The position numbers and the translations under genes were made by a program. A stretch of 64,000 nucleotides of DNA from Pirellulaceae bacterium (lineage in GTDB: Bacteria; Planctomycetota; Planctomycetia; Pirellulales; Pirellulaceae). Below the pieces are notes generated by a model. That model was not told the origin of the DNA, searched no databases, and saw only the letters and a list, made by a program, of their open reading frames with translations. Shown in pieces: positions 38,893 to 48,608 of this stretch (the stretch's first letter is position 1; each line of letters begins with the position of its first letter). The DNA lies in NCBI GenBank assembly GCA_029243025.1, contig JAQWSU010000051.1:62001-126000 (forward strand), read 5' to 3'.

Positions 38893-41727
38893 ATGCGACT
38901 TCAAAATATTGTCAGGACCCTCGCATTGCTTTGGCTTTTGGCCTACGCTCGCTCGTTGATAGCAGCTGAGTCGCTCGAGTGGCACCAAGACATTATGCCG
39001 CTCATGAATCGGTATTGTACGGGGTGTCACAACGACGACGATCTAGAAGGTGACTTATCGCTCGAGTCCTACTCGACGTTGGTGCAACCCTCTGAAGAGG
39101 GTCCGCTAATACAACCCGGAAATGCTGCAGCCAGCCGATTGCTTGGGGTTGTTAACGGGACGATGGAACCGCGGATGCCGCCGGAGGATCAAACGCAACC
39201 GAGTCAACGTGAAATTGATTTGCTCAAACGGTGGATTGAGACAGGAGCGAAAATAGACGGATCCTTGGCGAATATAAGTCAACCGCCGCGGCGAGAATTG
39301 AATACACCTCAAATTGCTCCCAGCCTGACTCCGAAACCGATCACATCGATGGCTTTTTCGACTGACGGTCAGGTTTTGGCGGTTGCCCGGTTTCAAAATG
39401 TGGATTTGGTTACGGCCAACGATCATCGATTCATTCAGCAATTAAGTGATCATCCCGGCAAGGTCAACGATGTGCATTTTACCCGTGACGGTCGCTATTT
39501 GATCGCCGCTACGGGAATTGCCGGACTGTCCGGAGAAGCTCAAATCTGGGATGTTCGCACGGGGCAGAGGGTTCGTCGTTTGGCAGGGCATCGTGATGTG
39601 CTCTATGCGGCCGTTGCAACCAACGATGGCCAGCGGCTGGCGACAGCTGGCTACGATCGAACGGTGATCCTCTGGGATCTTCGTGATGGGGAAAAGCTGC
39701 GTGAGTTGAAAGGGCACAATGGTCCCGTCTATGACTTGGCCTTCTCACCCGATGGGCGTGTGTTAGCAACTGCCAGTGCCGACGCGACAGTCAAAATCTG
39801 GAATGTGGCTTCTGGCGAACGTTTGGATACGCTGAGCCAGCCACTCAAAGAGCAGAATTCGGTCGATATCAGTCCCGATGGTCGATTTGTGATCGCTGGG
39901 GGAGAAGATAATCGCATCCGACTCTGGCGGCTCCTTTCGGTCGAAAAGCCTCGAATCAATCCGTTGCTGATGGCGCGTTTTGCCCATGATAAAACGATTG
40001 AGCGAGTCCGTTTCACTGCCGATGGCAAGCAAGTGGTCAGTCTGGCGGGCGATCGGAAACTGAAGGTTTGGAATGCTACTGATTTGACTCAACAGCAGAC
40101 AATTGATGCAGGCACCGGCTTTTCTCAGGCCTTTGCTCTGAGACAGGATCAACATCAAGTCGCCGTAGGAGGCATGGATGGCGGAATGCTCGTCAGCGAT
40201 TTTCTAACTTCGAGACCAGCCGAAGATCGGCCCGGACAGAATGTGTCCACCGTTCTCTCGCAGGCAAACTCAAGCGAGGAAGTCAGAGAAGTTGCTGAGC
40301 AGGAAGCGAATGATCAGATTAGCAGCGCTCAGGCGGTGCAGGTTCCCTGCCGCATTCAGGGAACAATCTGGAGTCAAGCTGGGACTGCTGATGTTGATTT
40401 GTTTCGGTTTGTCGCGAAAAGTGGCGACCGATTGGTAATCGAAACGAAAGCTGCCCGCGATGACTCGCCGCTTGACACACGCATTGCGGTGTTGGATCAA
40501 CGGGGAGAACCGATCCCCCGTGTCCAGATGCGAGCTGTTCGTGATTCCTATTTCACATTTCGTGGTAAAGATTCGACGCAAACGGGAGACTTTCGCTTAC
40601 ATAATTGGGAAGAAATGGAGCTCAATCAGTACCTCTATGCGTCTGGCGAAATCGTGAAGCTTTACCATTATCCACGGGGCCCTGACTCAGGCTTCAATGT
40701 CTACCCTAACTTTGGACGACGTCACACGTTCTTCGATACGACTTCAATTACCCATGCCTTGCATGAACCCTGTTACGTTGTCGAACCGTTTGCACCGAAC
40801 GCCAAGCTGCCTCCCAACGGATTGCCGACCTTTATTATCAATTATGAAAATGATGACGAGAGCCGCGGACGCTTTGGGAAGGACTCGTATCTTCGTTTTG
40901 AGGCTCCCAGGAATGGCGAATACATCGTACGCGTCGAAGATGTACGGCGCCTACACGGCGCCGCATTTAAATATCAACTGTCCCTGCGACGCCCCATGCC
41001 CGACTTTACTGTTTCGGTTAGTGGTGCAAATCCAAGTGTTCCCAAGGGGGCCGGTCGTAAGTTTGGCGTGGAGTTGCAGAGGATCGATGGATTTGATGGT
41101 GAGGTTCATGTGGCTGTTGATCGTTTGCCGCCCGGTTTTTCGGTTGGTCAACCGATTGTGATTCAGGCGGGGCAACTCCGTGGTTGGGGTACGATCATGG
41201 CCTCGCCCGATGCGGAACTCAGTGATGTCGAGGTTGCCAAACAATCCCGTGTTACCGCGACTGCAATGATCAATGGAAAATCAGTAACCAAAGAAGTGGG
41301 CTCGCTTGGTGAGATCAAGCTTGAAGATTCACCGAAATTGTTTGTGCATTTTTCGGCGAAGGGTGAAGACGCTGAATTGCCGGTGATCGAGATTCAGGCA
41401 GGGACGACCACCACTGCTCACATTCGCATCGACCGAAAAGGGCATACCGGACGGGTTGGTTTTGGGGGGGAAGAGGCGGTGATGAACACGCCTCATGGTG
41501 TGTATGTCGATAATATTGGTTTGAATGGCGTACTCATTACCGAATCACAGTCAGAACGCACAATCTTCATTTCGGCCGAATCGTGGGTGGAAGATACGGA
41601 GCGGTTGGTATTTATCGAGGCGAATGCCGGGGGCCGACCCACCTCGCGACCCGTGCTGTTGCGCGTTCTTGCAAATCAAGATTCGCTCGCTACCGCAGCG
41701 AATAAATTAGGCGTCGTTCAAGAGTGA
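38893..41727 (+). CDS. Secreted cytochrome-type (PSCyt1-like) and WD40 protein
   Basis: The 944-residue protein has a signal peptide (TLALLWLLAYARSLIAAE), a planctomycete cytochrome-like domain with CTGCHNDDDLEGDLSLESY (CxxCH; ~35-120), WD40 repeats (~140-430, e.g. GHRDVLYAAVATNDGQRLAT, GHNGPVYDLAFSPDGRVLAT), a pre-peptidase-like beta domain (~490-690) and C-terminal beta domains. It follows the DUF1549 gene by 61 bp and completes the trio. Together they may form a periplasmic machine for polymer use, but that is inferred. Its 3' end overlaps the convergent downstream gene by 21 bp. Confidence 0.9.
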   Translation: MRLQNIVRTLALLWLLAYARSLIAAESLEWHQDIMPLMNRYCTGCHNDDDLEGDLSLESYSTLVQPSEEGPLIQPGNAAASRLLGVVNGTMEPRMPPEDQTQPSQREIDLLKRWIETGAKIDGSLANISQPPRRELNTPQIAPSLTPKPITSMAFSTDGQVLAVARFQNVDLVTANDHRFIQQLSDHPGKVNDVHFTRDGRYLIAATGIAGLSGEAQIWDVRTGQRVRRLAGHRDVLYAAVATNDGQRLATAGYDRTVILWDLRDGEKLRELKGHNGPVYDLAFSPDGRVLATASADATVKIWNVASGERLDTLSQPLKEQNSVDISPDGRFVIAGGEDNRIRLWRLLSVEKPRINPLLMARFAHDKTIERVRFTADGKQVVSLAGDRKLKVWNATDLTQQQTIDAGTGFSQAFALRQDQHQVAVGGMDGGMLVSDFLTSRPAEDRPGQNVSTVLSQANSSEEVREVAEQEANDQISSAQAVQVPCRIQGTIWSQAGTADVDLFRFVAKSGDRLVIETKAARDDSPLDTRIAVLDQRGEPIPRVQMRAVRDSYFTFRGKDSTQTGDFRLHNWEEMELNQYLYASGEIVKLYHYPRGPDSGFNVYPNFGRRHTFFDTTSITHALHEPCYVVEPFAPNAKLPPNGLPTFIINYENDDESRGRFGKDSYLRFEAPRNGEYIVRVEDVRRLHGAAFKYQLSLRRPMPDFTVSVSGANPSVPKGAGRKFGVELQRIDGFDGEVHVAVDRLPPGFSVGQPIVIQAGQLRGWGTIMASPDAELSDVEVAKQSRVTATAMINGKSVTKEVGSLGEIKLEDSPKLFVHFSAKGEDAELPVIEIQAGTTTTAHIRIDRKGHTGRVGFGGEEAVMNTPHGVYVDNIGLNGVLITESQSERTIFISAESWVEDTERLVFIEANAGGRPTSRPVLLRVLANQDSLATAANKLGVVQE

Positions 41728-42054
41728 ATCAATTTGTTGTACGGCAACGGTAAGGGAGTGAACCGCCATTTGGAAATTTGTGTGTTGCGAGATCTCAGGT
41801 TGTATTTCGCAGAATAATTCGGTTGCCGATTTTAGCTTTCGCAGCTTTTTTTTTGCCTGTCGCAGATAGGCCTCTGCGTCTCCACTGTTGAGTGGTCCCC
41901 CCAGGGCAAGCATGTAGTCATAGAGGGAACGATGAACCTCACAAAGCTCCTCGTCTTCCTCCGCCTCTTCGCTGTGTTTCAGGAACGCACGCACCATCCA
42001 GACATGGCTCAGGAGTGCATCGATCCGGTGCATCGTCTCTTCAGGGTTGTGCAT
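41707..42054 (-). CDS. Small helical protein of unknown function
   Basis: A 115-residue, mostly helical, charged protein (RIDALLSHVWMVRAFLKHSE, EAYLRQAKKKLRKLKSATEL). No signal or membrane segment and no recognised family. It lies 6 bp after a membrane protein gene, so the two are probably cotranscribed. Its 3' end overlaps the convergent WD40 gene by 21 bases. Confidence 0.65.
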   Translation of the reverse strand: MHNPEETMHRIDALLSHVWMVRAFLKHSEEAEEDEELCEVHRSLYDYMLALGGPLNSGDAEAYLRQAKKKLRKLKSATELFCEIQPEISQHTNFQMAVHSLTVAVQQIDSLLNDA

Positions 42055-42060
42055 TGGAAT

Positions 42061-42711
42061 TCAAGACAGATTTTCTTCCGAGGAATTATCCACATGTTTC
42101 GAATCTGTTGAAGAACTTGTGGCCGAATGGGATCCTCCGGTCTCTTTCGTCGCAGGCGACTCTTTGGTTTTCGAGGCGGATGTTGATTCCTGGCTTGACT
42201 TGGCAGGAGGCGCATGATGCTTGTCTGCGGCCTGTCCTTTGGGAGCAAAAGCCAACACCATCGACGCGCCAATCGCGACCATAATGATCCCCGCTAAGAA
42301 GAATGGAAAACGGGCTCCCAGGTTCTTCCAAGAAGTTCCTTGAAAATACATCGACACCAAGACATTGATGATTGGGGCACCGCCAAAGACCAGTGGCATG
42401 ACATAAATGGGTTTGCCGCCACTGGTTAATGCGAGGATGATGCCAAGAGCACCGAAGGCACCTGCTGTGCCAGCGAGCATGCTCATCGAAATGCCTGAGA
42501 AGCTCCAGTCACCGCCCAGTTTACCGCGGCTGCTGAGAATGATGACCGGAACGATGATGGCGACAATGAAGTAGGCTCCGCCGACGCAGATCAATGGCTT
42601 GAGCCGATCGTCGCCAAGCCCATGTCCGCCTTTGTGCAAGATGGGGCCATACGCACCCCAACAAAGGATCGTAAGAGCGATTCCAGGTAATGCGAAAACG
42701 ATGTCTTTCAT
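42061..42711 (-). CDS. Multi-pass membrane protein with charged His-containing tail
   Basis: The 216-residue protein starts at the ATG at 42711 after GGAGA; a TTG two codons earlier is less likely. Five hydrophobic segments cover ~5-160 (ALPGIALTILCWGAYGPIL, FIVAIIVPVIILS, SMLAGTAGAFGALGIILAL, and others), recalling half of a drug/metabolite transporter fold. The last 55 residues are Ser, Lys, Glu and His rich and low complexity. Function unknown. Confidence 0.7.
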   Translation of the reverse strand: MKDIVFALPGIALTILCWGAYGPILHKGGHGLGDDRLKPLICVGGAYFIVAIIVPVIILSSRGKLGGDWSFSGISMSMLAGTAGAFGALGIILALTSGGKPIYVMPLVFGGAPIINVLVSMYFQGTSWKNLGARFPFFLAGIIMVAIGASMVLAFAPKGQAADKHHAPPAKSSQESTSASKTKESPATKETGGSHSATSSSTDSKHVDNSSEENLS

Positions 42712-42803
42712 CGACAAATCTCCGTAAGCAAGGGGAAGTCGAGTAGTCTACCACGCAACTGCGATCCGCCCAACCGACCTAATTAGTGATCGAAATGGGA
42801 CTT

Positions 42804-45800
42804 TTACTCGTCGCGAAGCGCTTCAAGTGTTGGTGTGGTGAGAACTCGGTAGATGGCCATGGCACCCGTGATCACTCCCACGATCAGCAACAAGCTTAAA
42901 ATGCTGAATACCGTGAACCAAGGTGGTTTTGCCCCACCCGACCAAGCGTGTGGTACGACTGCGATGAGTGCTGCGACTAATCCCATTCCCAGACCGGCAA
43001 GCAGGAGCACTAGATGTTCGCCGAGGACAAGATGGGCCAGCTGATACTTGGAGAATCCGACTGCCTGCAATAGGGCCAGTTCGTGTCGGCGTTCAAAAAC
43101 ATTTCGTAACTGCACCGCGGCTAAGCCAAAAGTTCCCAGCAATAGCCCCAATCCTCCCAGGCTTTGAAAGGTAGAAAGATAGGTGTTTTGAACCGCAAGC
43201 AGCTCTTGTAGAAAATCAGTCGATTCGGTGGTTGTCCAACCTTGGTCGCTGAAAGTTTCTTCCAGTAAACGAGCCGATTCATCGGTTTGCGAAGGTAAGC
43301 AGTGGATGAGAAAGTAGCGATATCCGCTGATGTTGGGGAATACGTTGAGAAGATTGTCTTCGCTGACGATCAATGCTCCCTGCAGGATTGTGTTAGATAA
43401 CAAGCCGACGACTTCGAAGGTTACAGTCCCCGCTGCGCCATAATCGATTTCAAATCGTTCACCGATGCCTCCGTAAAGATGCAGGCTGTACATCGCAGTG
43501 TTTTTGTCCAAGACAACGGGAATCGCGGATTCGAGATGCTGGTCAAGCAAAAGCCAGGGATTGGCCTTCGTTGTCGGATCGTTGCCAGCGCTGGCAGCCC
43601 ATCCGAATGCGGTTTTTTCTGGATTGTTGAAATGCTCGATGAAATTTGGCGGGCAGCCGATGACGCGCGGACGCTGAGATTGATACAGATTGCGACAACT
43701 CGCATCGTCGCCTCCCTGAAGGCGGAAGGAAAAAAACGTGGAGTTGTTTAGTGGCCCGGCCGCTGAGCCCATTACATCAACCCGCACCGTTGGATCGTTG
43801 AGGTTTTCAAAGATCGGCAGATCCGTTTGCGCAAATAACTGAAATCCACCTGTTCCTTCCGTGGTGGGACTCAGCCGAAAAGCACTGATGGCCACGATCA
43901 GAAAGCATGCCGCAGCCATCAAGCCAATGGTGAGCGTGCTGCGGCGGGGGTTGCGAGCGAGGTTTTTTAGGGCAAGCCGCCAGATGTTGAGCTTCTCTGG
44001 TTGGTCCTTCCCCCCAACAGCGAGTTGTTTCAGACGTTGCGATGTCCAAGTGAAGGCTGCGATCAACGCAATCGCACCGCTACCGAAGAAAGCCCCCGCT
44101 TGCGCTTCGCCCGCGAGGCGGGTCGCCAGGATCGCCAGCACGAGGGCAAGTAACAACAGGACTGGAGGCAGGTAGAACCATTGACGGCGAACGGCAATCG
44201 TTACGTCTGCGGTGACTCGTCCGCTGAGCAGGCGCCGCACAGAAAGTTGCCGCAATCCCCGCAAGGTGGCAATTAACGTTAGGAGCGATGCTGCAACTCC
44301 CCCCAACAAACCCAGTATGAGGCTCCAGGGATTGATCACCAATTCCAAGAACGGCGTGACGATTGCCTCGACCCACCAGGTCTTGAGACCGATCAGCATC
44401 AGATTGGCATAAGCGATACCGAGGAGACTACCGATCAGGGCGCCCCCCACGCTAAGGCCAAATCCTTCATAGAGAAACAAGCGGGTCATTTGTTTGCGCG
44501 TTAAGCCTACGGCCAGCAGCAGGCCGGCATTTCGACCTCGTTGTTCAACGGCAAGGCGAGACAACAGCGCCACGAGCATGATGGCAGAGGCGATGATGAA
44601 AAAACTGAATCCAAGAAAAAGTAAACTAAAAGGAGTAGTTCCCGATGAAGCCTGAAGGCCATCTGATTTGACATGTAACAAATGAAAACCGAATTGCTCA
44701 AGTTGAGCGTTGATCACTTGGCTCACTCGCTGGCGAATTTGTTCTTCGTTGACCGTATTATCGATCGGTAATCGAAAAGAAGTGGTCTGCCCGAACCGAC
44801 TACGCCACAAATCTTGGCCGGTAGCGAAGCTAATAAATGCTTTCGGGGTCGTTCGATAGTTGTCCCAGTAATCCTCGTCTTTGGGGTTTCGGATCCGACG
44901 GTAGTCGAATGGGAAAGGAGGGTCCCACTCATCGATTGATGCTTGATCCGTGATGCCGGGAACACTGGGAGTTAGGTCTGGGTCTGTGGCTGCTGACGGT
45001 GGACTTACGTATCGCGCGGAGGTATCGTCCGTATAGGGTAGCAAGGGGGGCGTGAGTGGCACGATCTCTCGCAAGCGAAACGCTCTCGTTGTCTCACGGG
45101 TTTCGCCATGTGTTGTTTCTGGATCGAAAAAAGAAATCTGAATTTCATCCCCAGGTTGGACATCAAGGTCATTAGCCGCCCAGGAGTTCAGTACAATTTC
45201 GTCATTTTGGAGAGGCGCGATTGGTTCGCCCTGTTTGTCGATCAGTGGGCCGAGTTGCGCGGTCGAATCGACGGCGGTGATGGTGGAGTAGGGAATCACC
45301 TGATCGGAGTCGGCTTGGCCAGTTTGGGCAATCGAATTGGCCAGATAAGTCATCACCGGCTGCACGTCGAACTCACCCAGCGCTTGTAGGATTGCATCGT
45401 GGACCTTATCCGAGAATACCATTCGGTCGGTCGAGAGGCTGTAATAGCGGTAGGCGATTTCCGGGGAGTTGCGTCCCTCATTCCAATATTGACGTTCGAC
45501 ACGTTTCAGAATCAGCCCCGCATCGTCTAGCGTTGGACGAATTGCCTCCTTCAGTCGGGCGACGCTGGCTGGATCAGGAGCAAGGTCAAGCCGTTTGCCC
45601 GCGAATAGAATCGCGTTGATCTTGTGCGGACGATCCAAGGCTGTCTGGAGCGTCTCCAGTGGCAAGAATGCGTTGAATGGGGTCGCTTGATTCGCTTGGA
45701 GTGAAAATCGCCCTAGTCCTTCTGCAGGAACAATCGCGACTACCTTGAGTTCTGCCAGACTCCGTGTTAAGTCAGAGGTGTCGGCCAGTGTGCTATCGGC

Positions 45801-46328
45801 CGCAATCGCTTTATCCTGGGCGAGTCGTAAGATGAGTGTGTCGCCAAGTTTGGCCTGAAGACGATCGGCGAGTGGCTGGTTTAAAACGATTTCTCGCCCA
45901 CTGGGGATTCGGGTAGGCTTTGTCTGGATATCTCCCAAATTCCAAAACGTCTCTGTGCTGCCGATCACCGTGATGTTTGTGGCCCGAAAGCTTTGATCGG
46001 TTGTGGGATGTTCTGCACTCGCTTGGCTGAATAGTATGGCTCCCTGTGCCGACTCAAAACCCGCCAATGCCTGCGGATCGGACTGAATTCTTTGCACAAG
46101 TTCGGCGGCAAAGAAATGGTCTGCGATCAGGATTTCATCGATCTTGCCAAGACGTTCGATTGTCAATCGCTGGAGGCTTCCACGGACTGAGTCCCCAACA
46201 ATCAATGCGCCGGTCAGGACCGCGGTGCCTGTAATGATCCCCAGCATTACTGCCAAGCTGACTTGCCAGTGATGTAGCAAGCTCTTGAGAGCGTACTGAC
46301 GACCGTCGAATTTGTGGGGTGTATCCAT
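42804..46328 (-). CDS. Large FtsX-type ABC transporter permease
   Basis: From the ATG at 46328 the protein has 1174 residues. One N-terminal helix (WQVSLAVMLGIITGTAVLTG) precedes a periplasmic domain, then FtsX-type blocks (FSFFIIASAIMLVALLSRLAVEQRGRNAG and, near the end, TYLSTFQSLGGLGLLLGTFG, with ALLQAVGFSKYQLAHLVLGE). The ATPase gene is 28 bp upstream. The fold and pairing match LolCE/MacB-like systems that release or export lipoproteins or peptides; the substrate is unknown. Length is about twice that of MacB, consistent with fused halves. Confidence 0.88.
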   Translation of the reverse strand: MDTPHKFDGRQYALKSLLHHWQVSLAVMLGIITGTAVLTGALIVGDSVRGSLQRLTIERLGKIDEILIADHFFAAELVQRIQSDPQALAGFESAQGAILFSQASAEHPTTDQSFRATNITVIGSTETFWNLGDIQTKPTRIPSGREIVLNQPLADRLQAKLGDTLILRLAQDKAIAADSTLADTSDLTRSLAELKVVAIVPAEGLGRFSLQANQATPFNAFLPLETLQTALDRPHKINAILFAGKRLDLAPDPASVARLKEAIRPTLDDAGLILKRVERQYWNEGRNSPEIAYRYYSLSTDRMVFSDKVHDAILQALGEFDVQPVMTYLANSIAQTGQADSDQVIPYSTITAVDSTAQLGPLIDKQGEPIAPLQNDEIVLNSWAANDLDVQPGDEIQISFFDPETTHGETRETTRAFRLREIVPLTPPLLPYTDDTSARYVSPPSAATDPDLTPSVPGITDQASIDEWDPPFPFDYRRIRNPKDEDYWDNYRTTPKAFISFATGQDLWRSRFGQTTSFRLPIDNTVNEEQIRQRVSQVINAQLEQFGFHLLHVKSDGLQASSGTTPFSLLFLGFSFFIIASAIMLVALLSRLAVEQRGRNAGLLLAVGLTRKQMTRLFLYEGFGLSVGGALIGSLLGIAYANLMLIGLKTWWVEAIVTPFLELVINPWSLILGLLGGVAASLLTLIATLRGLRQLSVRRLLSGRVTADVTIAVRRQWFYLPPVLLLLALVLAILATRLAGEAQAGAFFGSGAIALIAAFTWTSQRLKQLAVGGKDQPEKLNIWRLALKNLARNPRRSTLTIGLMAAACFLIVAISAFRLSPTTEGTGGFQLFAQTDLPIFENLNDPTVRVDVMGSAAGPLNNSTFFSFRLQGGDDASCRNLYQSQRPRVIGCPPNFIEHFNNPEKTAFGWAASAGNDPTTKANPWLLLDQHLESAIPVVLDKNTAMYSLHLYGGIGERFEIDYGAAGTVTFEVVGLLSNTILQGALIVSEDNLLNVFPNISGYRYFLIHCLPSQTDESARLLEETFSDQGWTTTESTDFLQELLAVQNTYLSTFQSLGGLGLLLGTFGLAAVQLRNVFERRHELALLQAVGFSKYQLAHLVLGEHLVLLLAGLGMGLVAALIAVVPHAWSGGAKPPWFTVFSILSLLLIVGVITGAMAIYRVLTTPTLEALRDE

Positions 46329-46356
46329 GCGCTGATCGTTGCGGATGCAATTTTGT

Positions 46357-47031
46357 TTATTTGATTTGCCCGCAGTCCAACTCGTAGCACTTTTGTAGTC
46401 GTGCGGCGAGCGTTGAACTGTGCGTGACGACAATCATCATCGTGTTGTGTTGTTTGTCCTGTTGTAAATCCAACAGTAAGTCGCTTACGGCGTCAGCCGT
46501 TGAGCGGTCCAGATTGCCAGTTGGTTCATCGGCGAGAAGTAGCATGGGTTGGTGAATCAATGCTCGAGCAATGGCCACTCGTTGTCGTTCGCCGCCAGAA
46601 AGTTCGCTTGGGCGGTGACTTAAACGGTCAGATAAGCCCACTCGGTCGAGCAACTCTTTGGCTCGATTGATTTCTGTCGCGGTCGATTTGCCCTGCGCAA
46701 GCGTCGGCACTAGTACGTTTTCAAAAGCGGAAAGCTGTGGCAGCAAGTGGTGATCCTGGAAAATAAAGCCCACCCGCTGATTCCGGAAATCTGCCAGTTC
46801 TTGGTCGCCCAGCGTGAAGGCATTTTGCTCTTGAAGACGGACTTGGCCGGAGCTGGGACGTTCCAAGGCGCCGACGATATATAACAAAGTGCTTTTGCCC
46901 GAACCACTAGGGCCAACGATTGCGAGGTTCTCACCCAGAGACATTTCAAACGAAATATCATTGAGGATCCCTAGGGATTTGCCTCGAGTTTCGTACGACT
47001 TTGAAAGATGTTCAATGACGAGGTCAGGCAT
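46357..47031 (-). CDS. LolD-like ABC transporter ATPase
   Basis: The 224-residue protein starts MPDLVIEHLSKSYE at 47031. Walker A is GPSGSGKST, signature LSGGERQRVAIARAL, Walker B LLLADEPTGNLD and H-loop VVTHS. The family (LolD/MacB/FtsE) powers FtsX-type permeases without driving solutes through the channel. It sits directly upstream of the large permease in one operon. The frame stays open to 47085, but the domain begins at the chosen ATG. Confidence 0.92.
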   Translation of the reverse strand: MPDLVIEHLSKSYETRGKSLGILNDISFEMSLGENLAIVGPSGSGKSTLLYIVGALERPSSGQVRLQEQNAFTLGDQELADFRNQRVGFIFQDHHLLPQLSAFENVLVPTLAQGKSTATEINRAKELLDRVGLSDRLSHRPSELSGGERQRVAIARALIHQPMLLLADEPTGNLDRSTADAVSDLLLDLQQDKQHNTMMIVVTHSSTLAARLQKCYELDCGQIK

Positions 47032-47127
47032 GGCGACAACAAGGGAAATTGGGGGAGTGATGAGAGCAACAACGCATGTGCTCATAGGTTATCAGGTCAG
47101 TTCTTGCTTTGGCTACCAGTTTGTGTC

Positions 47128-48060
47128 TTAACCGAGTTCGCTTTGCAGCAGCGCTAGACCAGCCAGCCCGTAAAACGTGTATTCAACATCGCAGGCTTCG
47201 TCCCATTCGGCGCCGTGGAAACCGCCCGCTGTCCGTTCCATTCCCGCGAAGTAATCCAAGGCCGCCTGGCAATCAATGGCGTCCTTGGCGGCTAAGTCGA
47301 TCAAGGTCAATACACCCGTGAAAGTGCTGAGCGTATCTGCGATCGGAATGCGCGAATTAGCGCGAATTCCTCCCGTCTCGACCTGCATGTCACTGAGGAA
47401 ATCGATCGTGTCTTCCGAGGTTTCAGCTTCCAATGCACCCAGCATTCGCAAGGTTCCTATTGCTGCGGCCGTCGGGTTCGTTCCCGCCCGCTTACTGACA
47501 CGAATCTCGCGAAACCCACCTCCGTCGGCTGCTTGAGAGAGGATGAATTTCACAATTCGTTCGGGTTCAGCAGCTGGACGCGTAATCAGCTCGCGGCAAA
47601 GTAGCACGAGAAAGGTGTGGTAGGTACTACTGGCCTTGCCTTCCGCCCCTTTTGCATATCCGCCGTCGTCGCACCGTAATTTTTCTAGTTCTTCGGCGAC
47701 TGCATCGGCCCAGTTCGGTGCAGCAGCGGCGAAGATGTCTTGGCCCGTGGCCGCGGCGATCAAATTCGCGCCGTAAATCAGCGAAAAAAAATCGACGATC
47801 GATTCCTGGCCAGACATCCTCGTTCGGAGGAAGTTCGCAGCTCGATCAGCAATTTCTCCGTCAAGCAGTCCAAGGATTGCCATGCTTCTGAGGCCAAAGC
47901 CCGTGTAGTACAGATCGCTATCACCTTCTCGCCCCGCGAATCCGCCGTCATCCCGCTGCGATTCGGTCAAGAAATGGGCATGCCTGGCTCGTACTTCTGT
48001 CGGCAATTGCGCCGTGGCGAGAGCAAGCCGAACAGTCAGGGATTCAAGGTAAGAAAGCAT
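47128..48060 (-). CDS. Prenyltransferase beta-subunit-like repeat protein
   Basis: The 310-residue protein is built of alpha-alpha barrel repeats with the PFTB signature: QRDDGGFAGREGDSDLYYTG, CDDGGYAKG, AADGGGFREI, ETGGIRANS and TAGGFHGAE. The order and the closing segment VEYTFYGLAGLALL resemble the Rab geranylgeranyl transferase beta chain. Of that enzyme's zinc ligands (Asp, Cys, His), the Asp remains (ADTLSTF) while Cys is Leu and His is Tyr. The enzyme activity is therefore doubtful. It is 12 bp downstream of a thioesterase gene. No alpha subunit was seen. Confidence 0.8.
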   Translation of the reverse strand: MLSYLESLTVRLALATAQLPTEVRARHAHFLTESQRDDGGFAGREGDSDLYYTGFGLRSMAILGLLDGEIADRAANFLRTRMSGQESIVDFFSLIYGANLIAAATGQDIFAAAAPNWADAVAEELEKLRCDDGGYAKGAEGKASSTYHTFLVLLCRELITRPAAEPERIVKFILSQAADGGGFREIRVSKRAGTNPTAAAIGTLRMLGALEAETSEDTIDFLSDMQVETGGIRANSRIPIADTLSTFTGVLTLIDLAAKDAIDCQAALDYFAGMERTAGGFHGAEWDEACDVEYTFYGLAGLALLQSELG

Positions 48061-48072
48061 GATGACAAGCGG

Positions 48073-48489
48073 CTACGTAGCGAGCCCCTCGAGCTTGTCA
48101 CGAACTTTCGTCGGAATCTCGGTAGAGGACCAATGGCCGTCCTCTTGACGACAGCAAACGGTTGTGATCTGGCCGCTCGCAATTTTACGGTCGTTACATA
48201 GAAATTGAAAATCGTAGGTGACACTGCGTTTACCGAGTTTCGTTACCGTCACCTCGATATCGATGAGCTCCTCAAACCGAACCGGATTGCGATAGTCGCA
48301 TGACGCAGAAATACGTGGCCAGCTGACTGCATTCTCTTCGTGCTTTGGCATCACACTCATTTCAATGCTGCGGAGTGCAGCATGCTCGGCTTGTTCCATC
48401 CAAACAAAGAAGACGGAAAAGTGAGCAATTCCAGCCGCATCCGTGTCGCGAAATTCGACGCGTCGACTTGTTCTAAATGCATTGCCCAT
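48073..48489 (-). CDS. Acyl-CoA thioesterase, hot-dog fold (4HBT type)
   Basis: The 138-residue protein starts MGNAFRTSRRVEFRDTDAAG at 48489. The segment RDTDAAGIAHFSVFFVWMEQ holds the catalytic Asp and the family fingerprint. It should hydrolyse acyl-CoA thioesters; the chain is unknown. It is translated just ahead of the prenyltransferase-like gene. An earlier ATG at 48537 in the same frame cannot be excluded. Confidence 0.85.
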   Translation of the reverse strand: MGNAFRTSRRVEFRDTDAAGIAHFSVFFVWMEQAEHAALRSIEMSVMPKHEENAVSWPRISASCDYRNPVRFEELIDIEVTVTKLGKRSVTYDFQFLCNDRKIASGQITTVCCRQEDGHWSSTEIPTKVRDKLEGLAT

Positions 48490-48552
48490 CGTGATCTCGG
48501 GGGAGTACCTGGCATCAATCGATCTGTTTGCACCCATACTCTGCGCAAGAAT

Positions 48553-48582
48553 AATGGCTCACCCCGTGCAGGACGAGCCATT
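48553..48582 (-). terminator. Terminator of rpsR
   Basis: The arms AATGGCTC (48553-48560) and GAGCCATT (48575-48582) enclose 14 bases. On the leftward strand the stem is followed by ATTCTT. It lies 27 bases past the rpsR stop and before the thioesterase start. Confidence 0.7.
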
Positions 48583-48608
48583 CTTTTGTGTCCGATTGGA
48601 GCTAGGAG

